Positions 1-7,397 of a DNA stretch of 40,396 nt are shown here, piece by piece. The notes beneath the pieces are model-generated. The model saw nothing but the letters and a program-made list of their open reading frames with translations, was not told the origin of the DNA and searched no databases. Position 1 is the stretch's first letter. Each line of letters opens with the position of its first letter. Origin of the DNA: a virus; IMG/VR virus record IMGVR_UViG_3300021438_000029, positions 1 through 40,396 of that record; one strand, given 5' to 3'. Made by a program: the position numbers and the translations under genes.

Positions 1-83
1 TGGCTCCGGTAAGCAGACGCGAAGCAGACCAATCAGCCGGTCAGCTTTGCGCCGCTCCCTCAACCATCCCACCAGAAAGCAGA

Positions 84-797
84 ATGAGCAACATCACCAC
101 CATCCAGAAGACCATGACCAGCACCGAACTGCTGGAGATCATCAACACCGCCCGCGAAGATGCCGGCGAGTCCGTCATTCGACGCAACGACTTCGTGGCC
201 CGATGCCGCGACGAGCTGGACGGCGACTACTACGAAAGTTTCGTAGTATCGAATCCGCGCGGCCCGGCTTCCGAAGTGATCGCGATGACGCGGGACCAGT
301 GTCTTCTTGTCTCCATGCGCGAATCGAAAACTGTTCGCCGGTCAGTTCTCGCGCGGCTAAAGAAGCCTGACGATGTGGCTGCCGTGATCGAGGCGCCGAA
401 GCCGGCCGCCGAAGACCGCCCGATCAGCCTGGAAGCGGAGATTGCCGCAGCTGCCCGCGTGCTGAGCGATGACCGCCTGAAGGCCATGTTTCCTCTGCTG
501 TGGCAGGACATTACCGACGGTATGCAGAACGCGCTACGCCGCACGCTCGGCGCCCCGCTTGCCCTGGCTGCACCCGACGCGCCGAAGCTGCTGGACGCGG
601 TTGAGATCGCCAAGGCGCACGGCATCGAGCTGCCGCAGAACCTGCGCGGCGCGGCCGGCAAGTACGTGAAGGCCCGCGTCACTGCTGTCGAGACTGAGCG
701 GATCATCAGCGGCGCGATCCGCAAGTCATCTGCCTACGCCGATCATGCTGCCGTCGCCGATGCGCTGCGCGAGTACCTGGGCAAGCGGGCCGCCTGA
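84..797 (+). CDS. Rha/antirepressor-like phage regulator
   Basis: This is a 237-residue soluble protein. Residues about 11-95 (TELLEIINTARED, then ENDFVAR-like RNDFVARCRDEL, then MRESKTVRRSVLARLK) match the N-terminal domain seen in many phage antirepressor and Rha-type regulators. The rest is Ala-rich and ends in a basic helical segment. By family, such proteins interfere with host or phage repressors or act as DNA-binding regulators, but the target here is unknown. The start is uncertain: ATG 84 has a weak AGAAAG upstream, and an internal ATG at 114 sits exactly where the conserved domain begins. It is the first gene in the window. A promoter lies in the gap behind it, so it may belong to a separate transcript from the genes that follow. 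Confidence 0.65.
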   Translation: MSNITTIQKTMTSTELLEIINTAREDAGESVIRRNDFVARCRDELDGDYYESFVVSNPRGPASEVIAMTRDQCLLVSMRESKTVRRSVLARLKKPDDVAAVIEAPKPAAEDRPISLEAEIAAAARVLSDDRLKAMFPLLWQDITDGMQNALRRTLGAPLALAAPDAPKLLDAVEIAKAHGIELPQNLRGAAGKYVKARVTAVETERIISGAIRKSSAYADHAAVADALREYLGKRAA

Positions 798-834
798 TCC
801 AGCGAACAGCGACAACAAAAGGCGTCAAAAAGGC

Positions 835-863
835 TTGCAATCGCAAACGGTTGTGGTCATAAT
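835..863 (+). promoter_or_regulatory. sigma70-like promoter for the small early genes
   Basis: TTGCAA (835-840) and CATAAT (858-863) are separated by exactly 17 bases, close to the sigma70 consensus. The site lies in the 123-base gap between the first gene and the next + strand gene. Just downstream, CACCC (885-889) and GGGTG (893-897) form a small hairpin in the leader. It would drive the + strand genes from 921 onward. This is prediction only. Confidence 0.55.
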
Positions 864-920
864 TGATCCCAATGCAGCACGAGACACCCGCCGGGTGACG
901 GAGCTGCAAGGGGCGATGAG

Positions 921-1163
921 ATGGCAACGAAAAAGCAAGCAGCGCACGCGCCGGAACTGCTGGAAGTCTTGGCAGCGGCTGAGGCGCTGGCAGCGGAGTA
1001 CACGACGATTTCTCCGGTCACTCACCTGATCGGCGGCGTTGAAACCAGCGCGATGCCCATGGGCCGCGCGGGGAGTCTGCGCATCAATCAGCAGTGGGGC
1101 GCACTTGTCGAGGCGCTGCACGCCGCTCGCATTGCCGGGATCAAGATCGGCGGTGCGGCATGA
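921..1163 (+). CDS. small hypothetical protein
   Basis: An 80-residue protein of unknown function. It starts with a Lys-rich stretch, followed by a predicted helix rich in Ala, Leu and Glu, then a less regular segment. No motif or membrane segment is recognised. AAGGGG lies at a reasonable distance before ATG 921. Its stop overlaps the next start (ATGA at 1160-1163), so the two are probably translated together. The high-GC codon pattern agrees with its neighbours and supports it being real. Confidence 0.6.
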   Translation: MATKKQAAHAPELLEVLAAAEALAAEYTTISPVTHLIGGVETSAMPMGRAGSLRINQQWGALVEALHAARIAGIKIGGAA

Positions 1164-1522
1164 GTGCGCACGACGAACAGACGATTGACCGAGCGGTGCG
1201 CGCCATGGGCCGTGCGCTGGCTGCCGGGTCGGATCACAAGACGGCGATGCGCGCCGCACTGAATGCGGCGGCATCGACCGGCTGCCTGCGCGAATACGTG
1301 GTGACCGTGGCCGGCGTGAAGCTCACGTGCGGGTTCGGCGCCGACATCGAAGACGGCTGGATCATCACCGGCGCGCCGGGCGAGGATCTGGCGCCGATGC
1401 TGACGCAGAGCGACCTGTTCGCTGCGATCGATCGCGCCGTCATCCGGCAGATGGAGCGTGAGACGAACCGAGAAGCGCTGGACCGGATTGAAGAGCGGCA
1501 CGAACTGCGGAGGGCTGCGTGA
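1160..1522 (+). CDS. small hypothetical protein
   Basis: A 120-residue protein that I do not recognise. It is soluble, with helical ends around a central stretch that looks like beta strands (EYVVTVAGVKLTCGFG, then DGWIITG). The start at 1160 overlaps the upstream stop by ATGA. The stop at 1522 touches the following start (TGATG), which places it in a tightly coupled block of small early genes. A role in host takeover or regulation is possible but rests only on position. Confidence 0.6.
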   Translation: MSAHDEQTIDRAVRAMGRALAAGSDHKTAMRAALNAAASTGCLREYVVTVAGVKLTCGFGADIEDGWIITGAPGEDLAPMLTQSDLFAAIDRAVIRQMERETNREALDRIEERHELRRAA

Positions 1523-1725
1523 TGGCCACCATGGGAACCCAAGGGCGCCACGACGCCGACAACTGGACCGGCTACGAATCGGGCTGGATCGCCGGCAAGA
1601 CGTGGCAGCAGCCGTCGCCGCGCCGCATGGGCCGCATCGAGGCGGCCGGTCACCGCGTGCTGGCCGTGACGCTGGCGCCGCTGGGTGTAGTGATCGTCGT
1701 GTCGCTGGCGATGGGGTGGCTGTGA
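1522..1725 (+). CDS. small single-pass membrane protein
   Basis: A 67-residue protein. The N-terminal two thirds is polar and rich in Trp and Gly. Residues about 45-67 form one hydrophobic segment (VLAVTLAPLGVVIVVSLAMGWL) that runs to the C-terminus, so it is probably tail-anchored in the inner membrane. A GGAGG sequence ends about seven bases before ATG 1522. A GTG at 1519 is in frame, but the ATG fits the ribosome site better. It overlaps both neighbours by one base. The function is unknown. Confidence 0.6.
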   Translation: MATMGTQGRHDADNWTGYESGWIAGKTWQQPSPRRMGRIEAAGHRVLAVTLAPLGVVIVVSLAMGWL

Positions 1726-1961
1726 TGAGCCGCCACGACACCGACCGAATCCAGTTCAACCCAGACAGCGACTGGCAGGACAGCGTGCAGGCCATCGAGC
1801 ACGAGACAGCACCGCGCGTCCCACGTGAGCGCTCGCCGATGTCGCTCGGCGCCCTGCTGCTGGCCGTGGTGATCGTCTGCCTGTGCGCAGCCACCGTGCT
1901 GGTGGCATGCACGCCAGCCGAGGCCGCTGAGATCGACCGCGCCCGCGTCACCTGCAACTGA
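1725..1961 (+). CDS. small single-pass membrane protein
   Basis: A 78-residue protein with a charged N-terminus (DRIQFNPDSDWQDSV), one membrane segment at about residues 40-61, and a short C-terminal tail with two cysteines. The segment ends in VLVAC, which resembles a lipobox, but it is too far from the N-terminus to be a normal lipoprotein signal. It starts within the upstream stop (TGATG at 1723-1727). It pairs with the preceding membrane gene, so the two may act together at the membrane; this is inference. Confidence 0.55.
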   Translation: MSRHDTDRIQFNPDSDWQDSVQAIEHETAPRVPRERSPMSLGALLLAVVIVCLCAATVLVACTPAEAAEIDRARVTCN

Positions 1962-2156
1962 CATCGAGGGCGCACCGGCAACGAGGGGCAAGCGCATCCC
2001 GGCCGGTCGTCAGTCCCATGGGGCGAATCCGACGCCGGTCCCGCGCCGGCAAAGAAATGCGCAAGCGGCGAGGCACACGAGACATGCAGACGCAGCGGGT
2101 GAGAGCGCTGCGCCAGCCGGTGAGAAGCCGGCACCTACAACCAACTGGAGAACGAG
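1962..2156 (+). other. 195-base gap with a leader hairpin and a possible 36-codon basic ORF
   Basis: No established gene lies here. A short frame from ATG 2056 encodes about 36 residues, nearly a third of them Arg, and runs a few bases into the nuclease gene. It has only a weak AAAGAA upstream. GCCGGTGAGAAGCCGGC just before the nuclease can form a hairpin. The CTGGAGAACGAG before ATG 2157 supplies the nuclease ribosome site. Confidence 0.3.
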
Positions 2157-2984
2157 ATGCCGATTGAACGCGGTCTGACGCATGCCGAGTACCTGAGCCG
2201 GTGCGCGGTCAGCAACAGCCTGATGACGGACCTGAAGCGGTCGCCGGCCTACTGCTGGGCGATGAACATAAACCCAGCGCGGCCGAAGCGCAAGGCAACG
2301 GCTGCAATGCTGTCCGGCACGCTGGCACACTGCATGATCCTTGAGCCGAGTGAATGGGGGTTGCGCTACAGCGTGCGCCCCGATGGACTTGACCTACGCA
2401 CCAAGACTGGAAAAGAGTGGGCAGAGCGCCAGTGCGGCGAACCCATTTCCATGGCACAGGAGCTTGACGCCGAGTTCCAGCGAGCGGCAGTGACAAACGT
2501 CCCAGAGCTTGCCGAGATCCTGAGCAGCGGGGAACCGGAGCTTTCAGTGTTCTGGGCCGATGAAGCAACCGGACTGCAGTGCAAGGCCCGCCCCGACTGG
2601 CTGCACAAGCGCAAGGATGGCCGCTATGTGATCCTCGACCTCAAGACGACCAGTGAGAACGGCCCGGATGATTTCGGCCGATCGGTCAACACCTGGGGGT
2701 ACCACCGCCAGGCCGCGCACTACATCGACGGCGTGGAGGCCTGCGGGCTTGATGTGGCTGAGTTCCGCTTTGCCATCGTCACATCGGCTTACCCGTTTCT
2801 CGCCTACACCGCGGTGCTGGACGAAGACACGCTACAGCAGGGGCGCGAAGAGGTGGCGGAACTGCGGGCCCTATACGCCGACTGCCAGCGCGCAAATCAC
2901 TGGCCGCACCACGTCGGCACGCAAATCGTCGGCCTGCCGAACTGGGCGCGCCGCAGCATTGAAATCGAGGTGGGGTACGCGTGA
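2157..2984 (+). CDS. RecE-like/DUF3799 PDDEXK exonuclease
   Basis: A 275-residue nuclease of the PDDEXK superfamily, resembling the C-terminal nuclease half of RecE. Visible motifs in order are a GTLAHCMILEP segment with His58, Glu128 in ELSVFW, Asp147 in ARPDWL, the core D161-L-K163 in LDLKTT, and Q185/Y189 in YHRQAAHY. Together these give the metal-binding active site. By family it degrades double-stranded DNA ends for phage recombination and works with a single-strand annealing partner. It overlaps the next gene, which is probably that partner or an accessory. The start at 2157 has GGAG seven bases upstream. Confidence 0.85.
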   Translation: MPIERGLTHAEYLSRCAVSNSLMTDLKRSPAYCWAMNINPARPKRKATAAMLSGTLAHCMILEPSEWGLRYSVRPDGLDLRTKTGKEWAERQCGEPISMAQELDAEFQRAAVTNVPELAEILSSGEPELSVFWADEATGLQCKARPDWLHKRKDGRYVILDLKTTSENGPDDFGRSVNTWGYHRQAAHYIDGVEACGLDVAEFRFAIVTSAYPFLAYTAVLDEDTLQQGREEVAELRALYADCQRANHWPHHVGTQIVGLPNWARRSIEIEVGYA

Positions 2985-3559
2985 TGGACATCAGCAACCT
3001 GCGGCACACGATCGTGCCGAAGTCGGACCAGATCAACAGCGAACAACTGATCGGCGGGCCGATGACGATCACCGTTACCGACGTGCGCCTGGAAAACACC
3101 GACGAACAACCGCTCATCGTCCACTATGAGGGAGACGACGGGCGACCATACAAGCCCTGTAAAACAATGCGTAAAGTGCTGATTTTCGCCTGGGGCGAAG
3201 ACGGCCGCACGTGGCCCGGCAAGTCCATGACGCTGTTCAACGACCCCGGCGTGCGCTTCGGCGGCGCCACTGTCGGCGGTATCCGAATCAGCCACATGTC
3301 GGGCATCGAGCGCGACATCAGCCTGAGCTTGACTGCGACGAAGGGCAAGAAAGCCGGCCACACGATCAAGCCCATGCCGACACTGCAGGAAGTGACGCGG
3401 CTGATCGACTCGGCCAACAACCGGGCCGCGCTCGATGCCGCCAAAGCTGCCGCCGCAATGTTGCCGGCGGCCGAGCGCGAACAGGCCCGCACCGTCTACA
3501 GCGCCCGCATCGCGCAACTCAAGGCCGCAGCGCAACAGCCGGCCGCTGAAACCGCCTGA
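2984..3559 (+). CDS. conserved phage protein partnered with the PDDEXK nuclease
   Basis: A 191-residue protein beginning DISNLRHTIVPKSDQINSEQ. The middle looks like beta strands (TITVTDVRLE, IVHYEGDDGRPYKPCKTMRKVL, SMTLFNDPGVRFGG) and the C-terminus is Ala-rich helix. This pattern recurs in phages directly beside PDDEXK nucleases. I know no assigned activity. A single-strand DNA-binding or annealing role is inferred from the neighbour. ATG 2984 overlaps the nuclease stop (TGATG) and is preferred over the in-frame GTG at 2981. Confidence 0.65.
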   Translation: MDISNLRHTIVPKSDQINSEQLIGGPMTITVTDVRLENTDEQPLIVHYEGDDGRPYKPCKTMRKVLIFAWGEDGRTWPGKSMTLFNDPGVRFGGATVGGIRISHMSGIERDISLSLTATKGKKAGHTIKPMPTLQEVTRLIDSANNRAALDAAKAAAAMLPAAEREQARTVYSARIAQLKAAAQQPAAETA

Positions 3560-3567
3560 ACACCAAA

Positions 3568-3584
3568 GGCCGCACTGCGCGGCC
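3568..3584 (+). other. hairpin between the recombination genes and the H-NS-like gene
   Basis: GGCCGC (3568-3573) and GCGGCC (3579-3584) pair perfectly around ACTGC. No T-run follows, so this is not a standard terminator. It ends only a few bases before the GAGGA of the next gene and could influence its translation. Confidence 0.4.
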
Positions 3585-3594
3585 CCAACGAGGA

Positions 3595-4347
3595 ATGACC
3601 ACGACCAAGCCACAAACGCCCCGCCGCGTCTACGCGATCAACCACCCGTCAACCGGCACCACGCGCCTCGTGCGCGCCGTCAACGTCGCCGCAGCGCTCC
3701 GCCACGTCGTGCGCTCGGACTACACCGCCGAGGTGGCGACGCAAGATGACCTGATCGACCTGCTGAGCGCCGGGACGCGCGTTGAGGATGCGGGCGCCGA
3801 CGACCTGGGCGAGCCGCCAGTCAACGCGATGCGGGTGACGCTCGGTGCCGCGCCGGCGCCGGCTCTGCAGCATGAGCGCGACCCGCGCGTGCCGGACATG
3901 TTCGAGGACGCGCCGGCTGACCCCGTCACCGTGCTTGATGGCGGTCCGGCCAGCGCTCAGGAGCCAGCCGCCGCGCAGCCGGGGGAGCCTGCGGGCCGTC
4001 TCGACGCTGCGCCTACTGCAGGCGAGCCGGATGGTGCGTCCTCAGCCCCCACGCCAGCCGCTGATGCGCAACCCGACCAGGTTGAAGATGGCGCCGCCGA
4101 CCCGCTGCAGAAGCCGCTGGCCGACGCCTACCGCTTGGGCCTGAACGAAGAGGGCCTTCCGGGCCAGGTCGTTGGCGAGCGGGCCTTTGAAATGGCAGTG
4201 GTGCGGGCTGGCGGCAAGGTCGTCGCCATGTACCGCAACCCGGCAGACGGTGCCTCATGGTCTGGTCGCGGGCTGAAGCCGCGCTGGCTGGTGGAGGCGC
4301 TGGAAGCCGGGCAGTCGCTGGATGAATTTCTGATCAGCCCAGCCTGA
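3595..4347 (+). CDS. phage protein with C-terminal H-NS-type DNA-binding domain
   Basis: A 250-residue protein in three parts. Residues 10-60 form a compact domain (RRVYAINHPSTGTTRLVRAVNVAAALRHVV is the start; it is split here only in description). Residues 70-170 are an Ala/Pro/Asp-rich linker of low complexity. The C-terminal 42 residues contain YRNPADG, WSGRG and LKPRWLVEAL, the DNA-binding module of betaproteobacterial H-NS proteins; the Gly-Arg-Gly loop normally enters the minor groove of AT-rich DNA. The usual H-NS oligomerisation coiled coil is missing. It may therefore bind H-NS sites without forming filaments, or join host H-NS. GAGGA touches ATG 3595, an unusually short spacing that suggests weak translation. 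Confidence 0.75.
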   Translation: MTTTKPQTPRRVYAINHPSTGTTRLVRAVNVAAALRHVVRSDYTAEVATQDDLIDLLSAGTRVEDAGADDLGEPPVNAMRVTLGAAPAPALQHERDPRVPDMFEDAPADPVTVLDGGPASAQEPAAAQPGEPAGRLDAAPTAGEPDGASSAPTPAADAQPDQVEDGAADPLQKPLADAYRLGLNEEGLPGQVVGERAFEMAVVRAGGKVVAMYRNPADGASWSGRGLKPRWLVEALEAGQSLDEFLISPA

Positions 4348-4459
4348 AGCGATAGCTTTTTTCAATCAAGCGCACAAGCCACCTGCGCCACAATGACGAA
4401 ACCCCGCAAGTGATGACACACCGCGGGGCTTCTGACCACCAACTGAGAAAGGTTCAGCG
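4348..4459 (+). other. gap with two hairpins before the BRO gene
   Basis: AAGC (4347-4350) and GCTT (4355-4358) form a small stem followed by a six-T run, a weak terminator-like signal at the end of the H-NS-like gene. Further on, CCCCGC (4402-4407) pairs with GCGGGG (4423-4428) around a 15-base loop, with only a poor T-run. These may reduce read-through into the BRO gene. No gene is seen. Confidence 0.4.
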
Positions 4460-5275
4460 ATGGCTGACAAGAATTCTACCCTTGTGACCCCGTTCGTGTT
4501 CCCCGGTGACGGGAAAGCGATCCGCTCACTGATCCTGCAAAATGGCGAGCCGGGATTTGTCGGAAAAGACGTTGCGGAGCGGCTGGGGTACGCCGACACC
4601 AGCGATGCTATCAAGCGCCATTGCAAGGGGTCGGTGATTCGCCTACCCCTTTTGACGGCCGGTGGACTGCAAGACGCCCGCATCCTGACCGAGCCAGATG
4701 TGCTGCGCTTGATCATGTCCAGCACCCTGCCTGCCGCGCAAGAGTTCGAGCGGTGGGTGTTCGAAGATGTGCTTCCGTCGATCCGTCGAACTGGCGGGTA
4801 CGCGATGCATGCGCAGAAAACCAACGGCGCTGAAGACATGGAGATCATGCGAGTGGTCGCCGATGCGCTGCGCCTTGAGGGGTCTGCGCGGCTGGACGTG
4901 ATTGGCCGCGCCATGGCGATTGTTGCCCCGCACCTGCTGCCGGCAATGCCCGTCTACGCCATCGATGCCCCGTCCGGCTCAACCGCTGGCAGCAGCGAGA
5001 CGACTGCATCCCTGACGACGCTGCTCAAGCGTCACGGCTACAAGGTCAGTGCGGCAGCGTGCAATGTTGCCCTGAAGGATCTCGGCATCATCGAGGCGAA
5101 GTCAAGGCCCAGCACCAAGGGTGTGTCGTACTTCTGGAGCCTTACGGAGGCCGGCCTGAAGTACGGCAAGAACGTGAGCAACCCAAAGAACCAGCGCGAG
5201 ACACAGCCGCATTGGTATGAGTCACGGTTTTCGGAACTGGCGCAACTGCTGCGCATCGAAGGAGCGCAGGCATGA
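4460..5275 (+). CDS. BRO-N family phage antirepressor
   Basis: A 271-residue regulator. Residues about 10-115 are a BRO-N domain: IRSLILQNGEPGFVGKDVAERLGY, split here as a long match, is followed by DAIKRHCKG, the acidic ILTEPDVLRLIMSS and FERWVFEDVLPSIRRTGGY. The C-terminal part (residues 175-271, SLTTLLKRHGYKVSAAACN then FWSLTEAGLKYG) resembles the winged-helix C-terminal domain of phage antirepressors. The family binds DNA or repressors and promotes lytic switching. GAGAAAGG precedes ATG 4460. The last codons overlap the next gene by ATGA. Confidence 0.85.
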   Translation: MADKNSTLVTPFVFPGDGKAIRSLILQNGEPGFVGKDVAERLGYADTSDAIKRHCKGSVIRLPLLTAGGLQDARILTEPDVLRLIMSSTLPAAQEFERWVFEDVLPSIRRTGGYAMHAQKTNGAEDMEIMRVVADALRLEGSARLDVIGRAMAIVAPHLLPAMPVYAIDAPSGSTAGSSETTASLTTLLKRHGYKVSAAACNVALKDLGIIEAKSRPSTKGVSYFWSLTEAGLKYGKNVSNPKNQRETQPHWYESRFSELAQLLRIEGAQA

Positions 5276-6279
5276 GCACCGAACAACTGCCCGACATCAA
5301 TAGCCCGTTCAACGCCTGCATGTACCGCGACGGCTGCCGAGCCGAGCACGCCCAGCGCGTCACGCTGCAGCACCATGCCGTCGATCAGGCGCAGCGCATC
5401 GCCGACCTGGAGGCCGAGCGCGACATGCTGAAGCGAATTGTCGGCGCGTACAGCCCGCAGAAAGAGCTTTTCGCGGCGCTGACGCAGGCGAAAGAGTCAG
5501 GGCGAAAGGCCAGGCAGGAGCGCGACGAGTTGGCGCGTGGGCATCGATCACAGCACGACGCCGACAGTACTGAACTGCGCCGCGTGTGCGCTGACCGGGA
5601 TGCAGCGCGGAAAGAGCGTGACGAGCTGCGCGCACAGATCAGCGCCTGCAAGCCCCACCTCCGCGAGCGACTGGACGGCATGCTCGAATCTCCGGCCAGC
5701 ATGCTGGCATTGCGGGAGGCGGAGGTGCTTGGACTGCTTGGGCGGCTGAGTGCTGCGCAGATACAGGTAGACGAGCTGCGCGCGAAACTGGCGGAGATCG
5801 AGGGGCAAGAGTGCTTGACGGTTGAGGCCGGGGAGTGGCGCACGATGAGCATCGACAAATCAATCGGCGAACTCATTGCGGCTGCCTCCGGAAGCGGCGA
5901 GGGCTTGGTTTCGGTCGAAAACGTGACGCTGGCTCAACTGCGGTTGCGCGACCTGATCGCCACAGTCATCGCCGATGCCCGGCGCGAGGGGGCGGAGCAG
6001 ATGCGCGCAGAGGCCGCCAAGATCGCCCGCGCGCTGCCGCTGTACTACGGCTCAGGCGACGATGGGGCCGATGAAAGCCTCGCGCAGGAAATCGAGGACC
6101 TGCCCCTGCCGACCGGCCCGCGCCAGGCGGTGCGGCTGACGGATGGGCAGATCACCGCCCTTGTGGACGGGTATGGGTGGACCGTCGCCGAGGCGCTCAT
6201 CGAAGACATACCGGAAATGGCTAGGGAAATCGAAACCGCCGTGCTCGCGGCGAACGGAATTGGGGGCGAGAATGACTGA
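5272..6279 (+). CDS. coiled-coil early protein, Ead/Ea22-like in layout
   Basis: A 335-residue protein. Residues about 1-30 contain a Cys-containing N-terminus (NACMYRDGCRAEHA). Residues about 38-170 are a long coiled coil rich in Glu, Arg and Ala. The rest is acidic with a final helical segment. Such modular coiled-coil proteins are common in early regions of lambdoid phages and have no settled function. It starts inside the BRO stop (ATGA at 5272-5275), so it is co-translated with the antirepressor. It overlaps the next gene by eight bases. Confidence 0.65.
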   Translation: MSTEQLPDINSPFNACMYRDGCRAEHAQRVTLQHHAVDQAQRIADLEAERDMLKRIVGAYSPQKELFAALTQAKESGRKARQERDELARGHRSQHDADSTELRRVCADRDAARKERDELRAQISACKPHLRERLDGMLESPASMLALREAEVLGLLGRLSAAQIQVDELRAKLAEIEGQECLTVEAGEWRTMSIDKSIGELIAAASGSGEGLVSVENVTLAQLRLRDLIATVIADARREGAEQMRAEAAKIARALPLYYGSGDDGADESLAQEIEDLPLPTGPRQAVRLTDGQITALVDGYGWTVAEALIEDIPEMAREIETAVLAANGIGGEND

Positions 6280-6598
6280 AATCACACGGCAACACCTGGA
6301 GGACGACAGCCGCGAGTTGACTGCGCGGCTCGTCGGCAAGCCGGACGCAATGATGCATGCTCAGGAAGCCGTCGCAAAGATCCGCGCTGACCATGTGGAG
6401 GATGTCCTCGCAATGGTCCCGTGCAGCGAGTGCGGGCAGCGCGGATGGCACAAGCTGTCGTGCTCGCAGCGTACAGACCGAGCGCTGCAGATACCAGCCG
6501 CGCGCGATGCGGGCGGGTTGGTCACGGCCTGTCAGCGGCCATGCCGCTGCGGTCCAGACGGCTGCGCGGACAGCTTGTGCACAGGGAGGACGGCATGA
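6272..6598 (+). CDS. small Cys-rich protein, possible zinc binder
   Basis: A 108-residue protein with a helical N-terminal half and two cysteine clusters. The first is CSECGQRGWHKLSC and the second CRCGPDGCADSLC. They could bind one or two zinc ions. It begins within the end of the coiled-coil gene (overlap of eight bases) and ends with an ATGA overlap into the next gene. The function is unknown. The spacing of the cysteines suggests a small nucleic-acid-binding or adaptor protein, which is inference. Confidence 0.55.
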   Translation: MTEITRQHLEDDSRELTARLVGKPDAMMHAQEAVAKIRADHVEDVLAMVPCSECGQRGWHKLSCSQRTDRALQIPAARDAGGLVTACQRPCRCGPDGCADSLCTGRTA

Positions 6599-7011
6599 GC
6601 AATGCAACAAGTAAAAGCGCTATCGCTAAGCGCACGGCACGCGAAACAGGCAGTAGCAAGTACGAAGGCAAGCCGTGCAAGCAATGCCGGAGCCCAATCC
6701 GATACACGTCATGTGGCGCGTGCTGCAACTGCTCGTGCATCAAAGCTGATCTGCGCGAGTCGCTGGCAGCAGCGGAATCAGAGGCCCGCGACATGCAACA
6801 GCAGTGCGCAAAGCACGTTGAGACACTACAGGCGATCGGCACTGTATTGGATGTGGCTGGCCGTGTGGCTCGGGATCGGTCGCATGCCCATGAGATGATC
6901 GATGCAGCGATCGACTGCACGCCCATGCGCAACATCATGGCGGCGGTCTACGGGCTAGGCCCATGTGGTGAGCCACTGAAGCCAAAGCGGACGCGGAAAA
7001 AATCAGCGTAA
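6595..7011 (+). CDS. small Cys-rich early protein
   Basis: A 138-residue protein. The N-terminus is Lys-rich, then CKQCRSPIRYTSCGACCNC supplies seven cysteines that could hold zinc, followed by a helical stretch (LRESLAAAESEARDMQQQC) and a basic C-terminus. It starts inside the preceding stop (ATGA) and is the last gene of the + strand early operon. The strong terminator follows 25 bases later. I cannot assign a function. Confidence 0.55.
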   Translation: MSNATSKSAIAKRTARETGSSKYEGKPCKQCRSPIRYTSCGACCNCSCIKADLRESLAAAESEARDMQQQCAKHVETLQAIGTVLDVAGRVARDRSHAHEMIDAAIDCTPMRNIMAAVYGLGPCGEPLKPKRTRKKSA

Positions 7012-7035
7012 GCAAGCCCTGACCCCAGACGCAAC

Positions 7036-7070
7036 AAAGCCCCGCTCGGCATCCCAGCGGGGCTTTTCCT
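7036..7070 (+). terminator. strong bidirectional intrinsic terminator
   Basis: AAAGCCCCGCT (7036-7046) and AGCGGGGCTTT (7056-7066) are a perfect 11-bp inverted repeat with a nine-base loop, followed by a T-rich tail. It ends the + strand early operon. Read on the other strand it also has a TTTGTT tail, so it can end the long leftward late transcript that converges here. Confidence 0.9.
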
Positions 7071-7130
7071 TGGCTAGGCTGCTTGGCTAACTGTACGCAA
7101 ATTATCTCGGTTTATCCAAGGGGGATAAAG

Positions 7131-7397
7131 TCAGTTGCGCTTCAGTTCTTCGCAGTAATTGACCAGACTTCGCACCATTTTCAGCATAAGTTCGTGAATT
7201 TCTGCATGTTCGTGCAGCATGCTTGCCAGTTCTTCCGCTGCGTCGTCCAACAGAACAACGGTTGCGCCCGTCATGCGATGGTGAAGGGCATCGGTGGCAA
7301 ACGCCGCGCCAGATCGGCGCAGGTCTTCGGTTGCGAGCTTCGTCGTCTTCTCTGCGATCTCAAGCATGCGACGCGGGGTGATTGTTTTCATGATCAT
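7131..7397 (-). CDS. small helical hypothetical protein
   Basis: An 88-residue, largely alpha-helical protein (KTITPRRMLEIAEKTTKLA; then AAEELASMLHEHAEIHELM) without a recognised motif. Its start at 7397 overlaps the stop of the Rha gene (ATGA), so it is co-translated with it and is the last gene of the leftward late operon. An in-frame second ATG at 7391 is possible. It may be a partner of the Rha protein. Confidence 0.6.
   Translation of the reverse strand: MIMKTITPRRMLEIAEKTTKLATEDLRRSGAAFATDALHHRMTGATVVLLDDAAEELASMLHEHAEIHELMLKMVRSLVNYCEELKRN

Noticed and set aside
1088-2134. 348-residue frame on the - strand over the small early genes
   Set aside because: It lies opposite five coupled + strand genes with ribosome sites, has low-complexity Arg/Ser/Pro content and no motif. 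High GC makes such antisense frames common here.
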